From the NCBI GenBank assembly GCA_004020645.1, contig SAQL01000011.1:1-64000 (forward strand): a stretch of 64,000 bases of DNA. The letters are read 5' to 3'. The notes beneath the pieces were generated by a model, which saw only the letters and a program-made list of their open reading frames with translations, did not search any database and was not told the origin of the DNA. Both the position numbers and the translations under genes were made by a program. Below are positions 10,809-19,591 of the stretch, piece by piece. This DNA comes from Mesorhizobium sp. Its GTDB lineage: Bacteria; Pseudomonadota; Alphaproteobacteria; Rhizobiales; Rhizobiaceae. Numbering within the stretch: the first letter of the stretch is position 1; the number at the start of each line of letters is the position of its first letter.

Positions 10809-11849
10809 ATGGCAATCAATGCGGATGCGCAGGAATTGGCTGCGTTGCGGTCGCTTTCGGCCAATATCGGGCGCGACCCGCATTTGACCCAGGCCGCGGG
10901 CGGCAACACTTCGCTGAAAGCCGGCGACACGCTCTGGATCAAGGCTTCGGGTACCTGGCTGAAGGATGCGCTCGCCGAAGACATCATGGTTCCAGTGGCG
11001 ATCCGCCCGCTGCTCAGGGCCGTCGAGCAGCGCGACCCGGCCGCCGATCAGCCACAGGGTTTCGCCATCGAGGCGCTCAATGCCCGCAAGCTGCGTCCTT
11101 CGATTGAGACCACGGTTCACGCCCTGATGCCGCAGCGCGTCGTTCTGCATGTCCACTGCGTCGACACCATCTCGCTTGCCGTGCAGACCGACTGCGAGGC
11201 TCAAATCGCCAAGCGCCTCGATGGTCTCGAATGGGCGTATGTCCCTTATCGCCGGCCGGGCCTGCCGCTTGCCCAGGGCATTGCCGAGCGCCTTCGGCCT
11301 GGGGTCGATGTGCTGATCCTTGCCAATCATGGCCTTGTGGTCGCAGCCGAAACCGTCGCCGGCGCCGAGGCGCTGCTGCGTCGCGTCACGGGGCTGCTGG
11401 CGCGGCCGCCCCGTAAGGTGGCGCCCAACCTTGTTGCATTGACGGCGCTCATCGGACACACCGGCTACAGGTTGCCGGCGGATGTCGAAGCGCATGCGGC
11501 CGCGATCGATCCGGAAAGCTGCCGCATGGCGTCAGGAGGCAGCCTTTATCCCGACCACGTCATCTTTCTCGGCAAGGGTTCGGTCGTGGCGAGGCCTGGC
11601 GAGGACGTTCTGCGCGTCACCGAACGGTGCGGCACGGCACCGGGGGCAATCCTGTTTCCTGGGCTTGGCGTGCTGATGCGCGGCGATGCCAGCGCCGGCG
11701 CCGATGCCATGCAACGCTGCCTCGCCGACGTGACGGCGCGGGTCGATGTCGCGGCTAAGCTGAACTATCTGACCGCCGCCGAGAACGACGAACTGATCAA
11801 TTGGGACGCCGAGCAGTATCGCCAGAAACTCAATGCAGCCGGCAGCTGA
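10809..11849 (+). CDS. class II aldolase, RhaD-type aldolase domain alone
   Basis: This 346-aa protein starts at ATG 10809 after GAAGGAG. The core shows class II aldolase/adducin features: HLTQAAGGNTSLKAGDTLWIKASGTWLKDA near the N-terminus, the metal-binding pair VVLHVHCVDTIS, and a later ANHGLVVAAET histidine. It resembles the aldolase half of the bifunctional aldolase/short-chain dehydrogenase RhaD proteins (about 700 aa) but has no SDR half, so the oxidation of the aldehyde product must be done elsewhere. Likely reaction: retro-aldol cleavage of a ketose 1-phosphate to dihydroxyacetone phosphate and an aldehyde. It is first in the three-gene plus-strand operon. Confidence 0.85.
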   Translation: MAINADAQELAALRSLSANIGRDPHLTQAAGGNTSLKAGDTLWIKASGTWLKDALAEDIMVPVAIRPLLRAVEQRDPAADQPQGFAIEALNARKLRPSIETTVHALMPQRVVLHVHCVDTISLAVQTDCEAQIAKRLDGLEWAYVPYRRPGLPLAQGIAERLRPGVDVLILANHGLVVAAETVAGAEALLRRVTGLLARPPRKVAPNLVALTALIGHTGYRLPADVEAHAAAIDPESCRMASGGSLYPDHVIFLGKGSVVARPGEDVLRVTERCGTAPGAILFPGLGVLMRGDASAGADAMQRCLADVTARVDVAAKLNYLTAAENDELINWDAEQYRQKLNAAGS

Positions 11850-11850
11850 C

Positions 11851-13137
11851 ATGGCGCTTTCGATCGGCCCGCTTTCGATAGGCATCGATATCGGCACATC
11901 GGGTGCGCGCGCCGTCGCCATGCGCCCGGACTTTTCGATTGCCGCGCGTTCCGCCGTCCCACTCGACAGATTTGGCCAGAACGCCCGCGAGCCCTCGGTG
12001 TGGTGGTCAGCGGTCGGCGCGGCGCTGACGGAGCTGCTTGCAGGCGTCGATCGCGCGGCAGTCCGGTCGATCGCCGTCGACGGCACTTCGGGCACGCTGC
12101 TGCCGGTCGACGGCGCCGGTCGGCCGCTGGCGGAGCCGCTGATGTACAACGACAAGGTCGACGACGACGCCATTCTGGCCGTGATCGCGCGCGAGGCGCC
12201 GGCAGCGAGCGCAGCACGTGGGGCGACGTCCGGTCTCGCCAAGGCGCTGTGGTTCCAGCGCCAGCCCGGGGTCGCCGCGGTGCTACATCAGGCCGACTGG
12301 ATCGCGGGAAAGTTCTCCGGCCGCTTCGACGCCAGCGACGAGAACAATGCCCTGAAAACCGGCTACGATGTCGAGGCGCGGCACTGGCCGGACTGGATCG
12401 CAGCGACCGGCATGCGCATGGAATTTCTTCCTCGTGTCGTCAAGCCGGGCGACGTCACGGGAACGCTCACCGCGAGCGCAGCGGACCTGTTCGGCCTGGC
12501 GCGCGACGTCGCCGTGGTCGCTGGGACGACCGATGGCTGTGCGTCGTTCCTGGCGACGGGCGCTGCGGCAGTTGGCGACGGCGTCACCGCGCTGGGATCC
12601 TCGTTGACCCTCAAAATCCTCTCCGACCGGCCGATCTCGGCGCCGCAGTTCGGCATCTACAGCCATCGGTTGGGAGATGCCTATCTGGCGGGTGGTGCGT
12701 CGAATTCGGGGGGCAAGGTTCTGGCGCAGCATTTCTCGCTCGGGCGCATCATCGAGCTGAGTGCGGCCATAGACCCCATGACGGAGACCGGCCTCGACTA
12801 TTATCCGCTTCCCGCGGTCGGCGAACGCTTTCCGATCGCCGATCCTGCTATGCCGCCACGTCTGACGCCGCGGCCTGCGGACGACGCCGACTATCTGAAA
12901 GCGATGTTGGAGGGCATTGCCGAGATCGAGGCGCTCGGCTATCGCCGGCTTGCCGAGCTCGGCGCGCCTCGGCTGCTCTCGGTGAGAAGTGTCGGCGGCG
13001 GTGCGGCAAATCCCACCTGGACCGCGATCCGGCAGCGCAAGCTGGGCGTCGGTTTTCTGCCGGCGCTTTCGGACGAGGCGGCCGCCGGCACGGCGCGGCT
13101 GGCGCTGATGGGCGCAATCGCAGCGGGGCTGTTGTGA
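11851..13137 (+). CDS. FGGY-family carbohydrate kinase (second)
   Basis: This 428-aa kinase has the FGGY nucleotide motif [16 protein letters not shown] at its N-terminus, [14 protein letters not shown], the catalytic-aspartate segment [17 protein letters not shown] and the C-terminal [13 protein letters not shown] and [10 protein letters not shown] elements. The ATG at 11851 directly follows the aldolase stop; an in-frame ATG at 11833 overlapping the aldolase gene is possible. It is closer to xylulokinase/ribulokinase-type sequences than the first kinase in this island. Two different kinases in one island imply either two substrates or two steps. Coupled to the HAD gene by a GTGA overlap. 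Confidence 0.85.
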   Translation: MALSIGPLSIGIDIGTSGARAVAMRPDFSIAARSAVPLDRFGQNAREPSVWWSAVGAALTELLAGVDRAAVRSIAVDGTSGTLLPVDGAGRPLAEPLMYNDKVDDDAILAVIAREAPAASAARGATSGLAKALWFQRQPGVAAVLHQADWIAGKFSGRFDASDENNALKTGYDVEARHWPDWIAATGMRMEFLPRVVKPGDVTGTLTASAADLFGLARDVAVVAGTTDGCASFLATGAAAVGDGVTALGSSLTLKILSDRPISAPQFGIYSHRLGDAYLAGGASNSGGKVLAQHFSLGRIIELSAAIDPMTETGLDYYPLPAVGERFPIADPAMPPRLTPRPADDADYLKAMLEGIAEIEALGYRRLAELGAPRLLSVRSVGGGAANPTWTAIRQRKLGVGFLPALSDEAAAGTARLALMGAIAAGLL

Positions 13138-13988
13138 GCACGAAAAAGGTCGAACATCTCGACGGCATCGGAGCGCTGGCTGAGCGCTATCAGGTGTTCC
13201 TGCTCGATCAGTTCGGCGTGCTGCACGATGGTACGAACCCCTATCCGGGCGCTGTGGAGGCATTGTCGGCGCTGAAGCGGGCAGGCAGCACGATCGTGCT
13301 GGTCTCGAACTCCGGCAGGCGGGCGCGGCCCAATGAGGCCCGGTTGCTGAAGCTCGGCTTCGAACCAGGAAGCTGGGATCAATTTGTCTCTTCCGGCGAG
13401 ATCGCGTGGCGGTCCTTTCACGAAATGGCGGTATCCGGAACGCTGCGCCCAAACACAAAGTGCCTGCTGATCAGCCGCGAAGGCGACCGCTCGGCGATTG
13501 AAGGCCTGCCTTTTGCGTTGACCGGCGACGGCGACGATGCCGAGCTGGTGCTGATCGCCGCCAGCGAGGGCGATCGCTACGACATCGAGCACTATCGCAG
13601 ACTATTTGCACCGGCAGCGATGCGGCAGGTGCCGTGCTTCTGCACCAATCCCGACAAGATCATGCTGACCGCAGTGGGGCCTCGCTTTGGCGCCGGTCAG
13701 CTTGCGGATCTCTACGAGAGCCTCGGCGGCAGCGTCACCCGCATCGGCAAGCCCTACACCCCGATCTTCGACGCCGCGATGGCGCTGGCGGGCAACCCGG
13801 ACCGCAGCACCGTGGTCTGTGTCGGCGACAGCGTCGAACACGATATCGCTGGTGGAATTGGTGCCGGCGTGGCGACCGCGCTGGTCTTGTCCGGAATATT
13901 GGCGGATACCCCTGACCTGGCCGAGCTTTTCGACAGTCTGGACGCCTACCCCGATTACACCACGGATAATTTCAAATTCGCTGATTGA
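13134..13988 (+). CDS. HAD-superfamily class IIA hydrolase-like protein (TIGR01459-type)
   Basis: This 284-aa protein starts at GTG 13134 overlapping the kinase stop. Motif I is [12 protein letters not shown], which has the nucleophile Asp but Phe where classical HAD phosphatases have the second Asp; members of this subgroup usually have Trp or Phe there. Other elements are VLVSNSGRR (motif II), the Lys region GKPYTPIFD and motif [16 protein letters not shown]. Class IIA members often dephosphorylate sugar phosphates or nucleotides, so removal of a dead-end phosphorylated metabolite is plausible, but the activity is unknown. It is the last gene of the aldolase-kinase operon. Confidence 0.85.
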   Translation: MSTKKVEHLDGIGALAERYQVFLLDQFGVLHDGTNPYPGAVEALSALKRAGSTIVLVSNSGRRARPNEARLLKLGFEPGSWDQFVSSGEIAWRSFHEMAVSGTLRPNTKCLLISREGDRSAIEGLPFALTGDGDDAELVLIAASEGDRYDIEHYRRLFAPAAMRQVPCFCTNPDKIMLTAVGPRFGAGQLADLYESLGGSVTRIGKPYTPIFDAAMALAGNPDRSTVVCVGDSVEHDIAGGIGAGVATALVLSGILADTPDLAELFDSLDAYPDYTTDNFKFAD

Positions 13989-14115
13989 GATCGGCAGCTT
14001 CCGAAGTTGAGCGCTGTCATGGTGATCGTTTCGTCGTTCGTGCTGCTTTCCGTGGCGCAGCCCTTTGGCTGCTGTTGCCAGTTCACATCTGGTTGGTCAG
14101 AGGCTATTGAACTGC

Positions 14116-15702
14116 ATGCGTGATTTCCAACTCCCCGGGCGCTCGCCGGTTCGTGCGACGGAAGCGATGGCCGCGACATCGCACCCTCTGGCGACGCTGG
14201 CGGCGGTCGAGATGCTGCGGTCCGGCGGCAATGCAATGGACGCAGCCGTGTGCGCGGCGGCGGTGCAGGCGGTCGTCGAGCCGCAATCGACAGGTATCGG
14301 CGGCGACTGTTTCGTCCTCTACTGTCCCAACGGCCAAGGCGAGGTTCTGGCCTTCAACGGCTCCGGCCGCGCACCTGCAGCAGCAGAGGCGCAGTGGTAT
14401 CTGGACAGGGGGCATGTCGAACTGCCTGAGTCCGGTGCGCACGCAGTCACCGTGCCGGGCGCCGTCGACGCCTGGTGCCGGCTGCTCGAGGATCACGGCA
14501 GAAAGGGCATCGACGCCGCGCTCGCACCCGCCATACGTTACGCCGAACAGGGCTACGTCGTCCAAGACCGTGTGGCCTTCGACTGGGCTGAAAGTGCTGC
14601 CTTGCTGGCCGCCGACGAACATGCCGCGCGGATTTTTCTGCCGGATGGAAAGGCGCCGCTGGCCGGCGAGCTGCACCGGCAGCCGCAACTGGCCGACACC
14701 TTGCGCATCGTCTCGCGCCGCGGTCGTGCCGGCTTCTATGATGGCGAGGTCGCCGACGACATGGTGTCGCGTCTGCGCGCTCTCGGTGGGCTGCATGCGC
14801 TCGAAGATTTTGCGGCCACGAAGGGCGACTATGTCAGGCCGGTCGGCACATCCTACCGGGGCTACGACATCCATCAGATGCCGCCTAACAACCAAGGGTT
14901 GACGGCACTGATCATGCTGAATGTGCTGTCGGGCTTTTCGCTCGGCTCCTTGGAGCCGAACGGCGCCGAGCGCTTTCACCTCGAGATCGAGGCGGGGCGG
15001 CTTGCCTATCAGGACCGCGACAATTTCATCGGCGACCGGAACCACGTCCATGTTCCTGTAGAGCAGTTGTTGTCGAGATCCCATGCGGACCAGCTTCGCG
15101 CCGAGGTCGATCCGGCGCGCGCGATGACGCATCTGCCTCGGCTTGAGCTTCAGCCGAGCGATACCGTCTACATCTCGGTGGTCGACCGCGACCGTAATGC
15201 GGTCAGCTTCATCAACTCGACCTTTTATTCGTTCGGCAGCGGGGTGGTCGGCCCCAAGAGTGGGGTCGTCCTGCAGAATCGCGGCAGCAGCTTCCGCCTG
15301 GCGGCGGACCACCCAAACCGCATCGCACCGGGAAAGCGCCCGATGCACACCATCATGCCAGGCATGGTGACAGCCAAAGGCCGGGTGGTCATGCCGTTCG
15401 GCGTGATGGGCGGCGGCTACCAGCCGTTCGGCCATGTCCACCTGCTCACCAACATGATCGATTTCGGCATGGACCCGCAGGAGGCGCTGGATGCGCCGCG
15501 AGTGTTCTACAGACAGGATACGGTGGAGGCGGAGCGTGGCGTTCCGGCCGAGGCGATCGCTGGCCTGCGCGAGCGAGGCCACCAAGTGTCCATCGCGGCC
15601 GAGCCGCATGGCGGCGGCCAGCTGGTGCTGATCGACTGGGACAAGGGTACGCTTACCGGCGCATCCGATCCACGCAAGGACGGTTGCGCGCTGGGTTACT
15701 GA
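14116..15702 (+). CDS. gamma-glutamyltransferase-family protein
   Basis: This 528-aa Ntn-hydrolase has the family N-terminus (MAATSHPLATLAAVEMLRSGGNAMDAAV) and QSTGIGGDCFVLYC. The predicted self-cleavage site is the Thr of SDTVYISVVDRDRNAVSFINS, aligned with Thr391 of E. coli GGT. The small subunit contains GVVLQNRGSSF and MPFGVMGGGYQPFGH. No signal peptide is visible, so unlike E. coli Ggt it may be cytoplasmic. The start at 14116 has only a weak ribosome site. It overlaps the end of the opposite dipeptide ABC operon by 7 bp, which hints at shared use of gamma-glutamyl peptides. It could equally be a cephalosporin acylase-like amidase. Confidence 0.88.
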   Translation: MRDFQLPGRSPVRATEAMAATSHPLATLAAVEMLRSGGNAMDAAVCAAAVQAVVEPQSTGIGGDCFVLYCPNGQGEVLAFNGSGRAPAAAEAQWYLDRGHVELPESGAHAVTVPGAVDAWCRLLEDHGRKGIDAALAPAIRYAEQGYVVQDRVAFDWAESAALLAADEHAARIFLPDGKAPLAGELHRQPQLADTLRIVSRRGRAGFYDGEVADDMVSRLRALGGLHALEDFAATKGDYVRPVGTSYRGYDIHQMPPNNQGLTALIMLNVLSGFSLGSLEPNGAERFHLEIEAGRLAYQDRDNFIGDRNHVHVPVEQLLSRSHADQLRAEVDPARAMTHLPRLELQPSDTVYISVVDRDRNAVSFINSTFYSFGSGVVGPKSGVVLQNRGSSFRLAADHPNRIAPGKRPMHTIMPGMVTAKGRVVMPFGVMGGGYQPFGHVHLLTNMIDFGMDPQEALDAPRVFYRQDTVEAERGVPAEAIAGLRERGHQVSIAAEPHGGGQLVLIDWDKGTLTGASDPRKDGCALGY

Positions 15703-16499
15703 CGATCGGCCGCGCCCTGCGTGCTGGTCCTGTTCAGTTTTGGCGCTGCCGCCACCAGCGCCTTGCCGATCGCCGACTGCGGGGCACCGATGACCGTACG
15801 GGCGTTGCCGCTCTCGGCGACGCGGCCGGCATCGAGAATGACGACATGATGAGCGATGGCGCTAATGACGCCAAGATCATGCGAAATGAATAGATAGGCG
15901 ATCCGTTCCTGGCGCTGCAGATCGAGCAGCAATTGCAGGATCTGCCGGCGCACCGATACGTCGAGCGCGGACACCGCCTCGTCGAGGACGATCAGCGACG
16001 GGTTTGTGGCTATGGCGCGCGCAATCGCGATGCGCTGGCGCTGGCCGCCCGAGATCTCGTGGATGGCACGAGCGGCGAGATCGGCGCTCAGGCCGACGCG
16101 CTCGAGCAGAGCGGCGATGCGGCGCGGGCGTTCTGATCGGGCTGCGATGCCATGGATGCGCAAAGGATCGTCAAGCACGCGTGCGACGCTGGCGCGCGGG
16201 TTGAAGGCGGCGAGCGGGTCCTGGAACACCATTTGCAAATGCGCGCGCCGTGCGCGCAAGACGGCGCCGTTCAAGGACAGGAAATCGCCGCCCTCGAACT
16301 CGATATGGCCGGCGTCCGGTTCGATCAGCCGCAGCACCAGCCTGGCGATCGTCGACTTGCCGCTGCCGGACGGCCCGGCCAGCGCCAGCGTCTCGCCGGG
16401 CTCGATGTGGAAGGAAATGTCATCGACGGCGGCGATCGTCCTGCTGCCGCGACGATATCGTTTGGTCAGGCCGGAAATAGCCAGTATTGGACTGCTCAC
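15696..16499 (-). CDS. peptide-type ABC transporter ATP-binding protein (DppF-like)
   Basis: This 267-aa single ABC domain has Walker A GPSGSGKST (42-50), the Q-loop MVFQDPLAAFNPR, signature ISGGQRQRIAIARAI, Walker B LIVLDEAVSALD and switch FISHDLG. The FQDP...NP motif is characteristic of the dipeptide/oligopeptide/nickel ATPases. It lacks most of the C-terminal extension of longer DppF/OppF proteins. It overlaps the preceding ATPase gene by 4 bp and ends tail-to-tail within the gamma-glutamyltransferase gene. Together with the partner ATPase it energises uptake through the two permeases. Confidence 0.92.
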   Translation of the reverse strand: MSSPILAISGLTKRYRRGSRTIAAVDDISFHIEPGETLALAGPSGSGKSTIARLVLRLIEPDAGHIEFEGGDFLSLNGAVLRARRAHLQMVFQDPLAAFNPRASVARVLDDPLRIHGIAARSERPRRIAALLERVGLSADLAARAIHEISGGQRQRIAIARAIATNPSLIVLDEAVSALDVSVRRQILQLLLDLQRQERIAYLFISHDLGVISAIAHHVVILDAGRVAESGNARTVIGAPQSAIGKALVAAAPKLNRTSTQGAADRQ

Positions 16500-17506
16500 C
16501 GCGACGCTCCTGCCTGCTGCAGCAGCGGTTCGGTGTCGAGGCCGAGATGGGCGTCGAGCAGCGCTCTTGTGTAGGCGTGGCGCGGGCTAGCGATGATCTG
16601 CGCCGTCGCACCGAGCTCGACCAGCTCGCCGTGCCGGAACACGGCGATGCGCTCGGCCAGTTCGGCGGCCAACGCGATGTCGTGGCTGACGAACAGCAGC
16701 GTCATGCCGTCCTCGGCCACCAATTGCCGGATCAGCGCGACGATCTCGGCCTGCACGATTGTGTCGAGCGCGCTGGTCGCCTCGTCGGCGATCAGAAGTT
16801 TCGGACCGGCCGCGATCGCTGCGGCGATCGCCACGCGCTGCTTCTGGCCGCCGGAAAGCTGGTGCGGATAGGCGCGCAGAGCGGCGTCCGGATCGGGCAG
16901 GCGGACGCGTTCAAGCAGCGTTTTTGCCTTGGCATAGGATTGCGACCAAGTAAGGCCGAGATGCGTGTGCGCGACTTCCGCGACCTGCTCTCCGACCGCC
17001 ATTACCGGATCGAGGCTGGCCGACGGGTCCTGGAAGACGAAGCCGATATCGCGGCCACCGAGCGGGGTGTGGTCGCGAAGACTGGCAGGTTGGCGATCCG
17101 TCGCGCCCCCCTCTGTCCTGCCGGACATCTCCCCCACTTGGGGGGAGATTGCGCTGTCATTTCCGCTTTCGCCAATCTCCAAGGCTGCAGGGGGAGTGCC
17201 GGCGACGGAACTGCCGATCTCCCCCCTTGTGGGGGAGATGTCCGGTAGGACAGAGGGGGGCGCGAAGGAATGAGGCGATCGAAGGTTCGGTAACTTCCAG
17301 ACGATCGAGCCTCCAACCTTGGAAGATCCCGGCAGCAGCCCGGCAATGGCCAGCGCCAGCGTGCTCTTGCCCGAACCGCTCTCGCCGATGATGGCGAAGC
17401 GTTCGCCGGCGGCGACATCGAGGCTGACATGTTTCAGCGCCGCCACCTCGCTGCCGTCACGGCGATAGGTCACCGTCAGATCGCGGATCGAAAGCAGCGC
17501 CGTCAC
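16496..17506 (-). CDS. peptide-type ABC transporter ATP-binding protein (DppD-like) with in-frame repeat insertion
   Basis: This 336-aa ABC ATPase starts at GTG 17506. Walker A GESGSGKST (41-49), Q-loop FVFQDPSASLDP (157-168), signature LSGGQKQRVAIA (217-228), Walker B LLIADEATSALD and FVSHDIA are intact. Between Walker A and the Q-loop, residues about 72-148 have no counterpart in the family; about 81-135 (FAPPSVLPDISP...GRTEGGAT) are translated from a 163-bp palindromic repeat at 17102-17264. Normal spacing would give a protein of roughly 265 aa. The frame stays open, so the insertion may be tolerated as a surface loop, or the ATPase may be impaired. The flanking genes overlap by 4 bp as in an active operon. 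Confidence 0.9.
   Translation of the reverse strand: MTALLSIRDLTVTYRRDGSEVAALKHVSLDVAAGERFAIIGESGSGKSTLALAIAGLLPGSSKVGGSIVWKLPNLRSPHSFAPPSVLPDISPTRGEIGSSVAGTPPAALEIGESGNDSAISPQVGEMSGRTEGGATDRQPASLRDHTPLGGRDIGFVFQDPSASLDPVMAVGEQVAEVAHTHLGLTWSQSYAKAKTLLERVRLPDPDAALRAYPHQLSGGQKQRVAIAAAIAAGPKLLIADEATSALDTIVQAEIVALIRQLVAEDGMTLLFVSHDIALAAELAERIAVFRHGELVELGATAQIIASPRHAYTRALLDAHLGLDTEPLLQQAGASR
17102..17264. repeat. about 160-bp palindromic repeat, family B, copy 1 (inside a coding gene)
   Basis: The terminal inverted arms are 36 bp (17102-17137 and 17229-17264, one mismatch), beginning CGCGCCCCCCTCTGTCCTGC. Each arm also contains an inner ATCTCCCCCAC...GGGGGAGAT hairpin. The centre shares TTTCGCCAATCTCCA with the copy at 19367-19527. 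It lies wholly within the DppD-like gene. Confidence 0.92.
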
Positions 17507-18333
17507 GACAGGCTCCTTCTCACTGCCGTTGTCTCGACGACGCCTTCACCGGCGAGATAGACGCCGAGCACGGTCAGCACGAGTGCTACGCCCGGAATGA
17601 TTGACAAAAAGGGCGCGGTGCGCAGCACGGCGCGACCTTCGGCGATCATGCCGCCCCAGGTCACGCGGTTGGGGTCGCCGAGGCCGAGAAACGAGAGGGC
17701 CGCTTCGGTGAGGATCGCCGCTGCGACGATCACCGACGACAATGCCAGCACCGGCGGCAATGCGTTGGGGAGCACTTCGCGAAAGGCGATCTCCAGCGGA
17801 TGCATGCCGATGACGCGGGCGCCGGCGACAAAATCGCGCTCGCGGATCGACAGCACTTCGGCACGGGCAACACGCGCCGGCCCCGTCCAGGCGCCGAGCG
17901 CGATCGCCGTGACAACGACGCCGAGCGATGGCCCGACGATGCTGACGAAGGCCAGCGCCAACAGGAAGCTCGGCACGGTCTGGAAGGCGTCGGTGATGCG
18001 CATCAGCACCTCGTCGACGAGGCCGCCGGCAAAGCCCGCCAGCGTGCCGACTATTGCGCCGACGGCAAGGGCTGCGGCTGCCGCCGCCAGCCCAACCACC
18101 AGCGAGGTGCCGGCGCCGTGGAAAAGCTCGGCCATCACGTCACGGCCGAGCCGGTCGGTGCCAAGCGGCAGCGACCAGTCCTGAAATGGCGGCAGCAATG
18201 CCGGCCCGGCAATGGCTTGCGGGTCGCCGGGAAAGAACAGCGATGCTGTCAGCGCCATGGCGAACAGCGCTACCAGGATGATCGCGCCGGCGACCGCTTC
18301 GCGCGCGCGGAGGAAACGGCGAAGCGGGTTCAC
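17503..18333 (-). CDS. peptide-type ABC transporter permease (DppC-like)
   Basis: This 276-aa inner membrane permease starts at GTG 18333, overlapping the stop of the DppB-like gene (GTGA). It has an N-terminal helix (AVAGAIILVALFAMALTASLFF) followed by the LGTDRLGRDVMAELFHG motif diagnostic of DppC/OppC proteins, and the EAA loop FVAGARVIGMHPLEIAFREVLPNALPPV. The C-terminal helices include AAILTEAALSFLGLGDP. Reading further upstream in frame only gives arginine-rich shadow sequence. It pairs with the DppB-like permease to form the translocation pore. Confidence 0.92.
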   Translation of the reverse strand: MNPLRRFLRAREAVAGAIILVALFAMALTASLFFPGDPQAIAGPALLPPFQDWSLPLGTDRLGRDVMAELFHGAGTSLVVGLAAAAAALAVGAIVGTLAGFAGGLVDEVLMRITDAFQTVPSFLLALAFVSIVGPSLGVVVTAIALGAWTGPARVARAEVLSIRERDFVAGARVIGMHPLEIAFREVLPNALPPVLALSSVIVAAAILTEAALSFLGLGDPNRVTWGGMIAEGRAVLRTAPFLSIIPGVALVLTVLGVYLAGEGVVETTAVRRSLS

Positions 18334-19316
18334 GCGCCGGCCTCGCTGGCGCCGACGCGCGGATCGAGGAAGGCATAGGCGATGTCGACGAGAAGATTGA
18401 TGGCGATGACCAGGACGGCGCTGACGAGGATGATGCCGAGCAGCAGCGGGGTATCGCGCGCCGCCACCGCTTCCTGCGCCAGCCGGCCAAGGCCGGGCAC
18501 GGAAAAGACGCTTTCGATGACGACGCTGCCGCCGAGCATCTGCGCCGATTGCAGGCCCAGCATGGTGACCAGCGGCAACAGCGCGTTGCGGGCGACGTGG
18601 GCGAGCACGATGCGGCGGCGGGAAAGCCCCTTGGCGCGAGCGGCGAGGACAAAATCCTGCCGCCAGACCTCGGCCATGCCGGCGCGCATCATGCGCAGAT
18701 AGAGTGCCAGATAGATGAAGCCGAGTGCGGACACCGGCAGGATGAGATGGCGGGCGATATCGGCCGCGCGGTCGAGGCCGGTCTTGCCCGACGCGATGCT
18801 CTCGATGCCGCCGATCGGAAACCAGCGCAGGTCGACGGCAAAGATGATGATCAGCACCAACGCGAGCCAGAAGCCCGGTACCGCATAGAGCGCCAGCGAA
18901 CCGATCGACAGGAAGCGGTCGCGAAAACTGCCGGGCCTGGCGCCGGCATAGATGCCGAGTGCCGAGCCGAGCCCGAAGGAGAGCGCGGTGGCGCTGCCCA
19001 TCAACAGCAACGTATTGGGCAGGCGTTCGAGGATGACGTCGCGGATCGGCCGCGAGAAGGTCACCGACTGGCCGAGGTCGAGATGCAGCAACGCCCAGAG
19101 GTAGTTCGCCAGCCGCGTCAGCGCCGACTGGTCGAGGCCCCAGCGATGGCGCAGCAATTCTATCATGCCGGCGTCGCCGCCGGTCGAGGCGATGTAGGCG
19201 TCGACCGCGTCGCCGGGGGCGGCTTCCAGCAAAAGGAAAGTGCCGATCACGACAATCAGCAGCACGAAGGCGCTGCCGACGAGGCGACGGCGAAGGAGGA
19301 GAAGCGCCCGGGTCAT
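18330..19316 (-). CDS. peptide-type ABC transporter permease (DppB-like)
   Basis: This 328-aa permease has an N-terminal helix (LVGSAFVLLIVVIGTFLLLEAAPGD), the family motif RWGLDQSALTRLANYLWALLHLDLGQS, and the EAA region LAARAKGLSRRRIVLAHVARNALLPLVTMLG. About six membrane segments are visible. The periplasmic loop after helix 1 is typical of DppB/OppB. It is the first membrane gene of the operon; the 275-bp gap separating it from the binding-protein gene holds a palindromic repeat. Confidence 0.92.
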   Translation of the reverse strand: MTRALLLLRRRLVGSAFVLLIVVIGTFLLLEAAPGDAVDAYIASTGGDAGMIELLRHRWGLDQSALTRLANYLWALLHLDLGQSVTFSRPIRDVILERLPNTLLLMGSATALSFGLGSALGIYAGARPGSFRDRFLSIGSLALYAVPGFWLALVLIIIFAVDLRWFPIGGIESIASGKTGLDRAADIARHLILPVSALGFIYLALYLRMMRAGMAEVWRQDFVLAARAKGLSRRRIVLAHVARNALLPLVTMLGLQSAQMLGGSVVIESVFSVPGLGRLAQEAVAARDTPLLLGIILVSAVLVIAINLLVDIAYAFLDPRVGASEAGA

Positions 19317-19366
19317 GGCGCGAGGACATTGGCAGGTGGGCCAATTCTTCTGCGTTGCGTTCTACG

Positions 19367-19527
19367 GCGCCCCCCTCTGTCCTGCCGGACATCTCCCCCA
19401 CTTGGGGGGAGATCGGCGGTCATTGTCGTTTTCGCCAATCTCCAGCGTTGCAAAGCTGCCTTTAACGCCGAAGCTGCCAATCTCCCCCCTCGTGGGGGAG
19501 ATGTCCGGCAGGACAGAGGGGGGCGCG
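19367..19527. repeat. about 160-bp palindromic repeat, family B, copy 2
   Basis: The same element as at 17102-17264: arms GCGCCCCCCTCTGTCCTGCC and its complement ending in GGGGGGCGCG, with inner hairpins and a related centre. Here it lies between the binding-protein and DppB-like permease genes, its usual kind of intergenic position. Confidence 0.92.
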
Positions 19528-19591
19528 ACGGAGCTCTCATCATCCAAGCTGAGCACCCACACAAGCGACGCGCAAGTCTGGATAGGCCTCC

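Noticed and set aside
16496..17506. DppD-like gene as a pseudogene
   Set aside because: Despite the repeat insertion the frame is continuous, and Walker A, Q-loop, signature and Walker B are all intact, so I keep it as a CDS with an anomaly.
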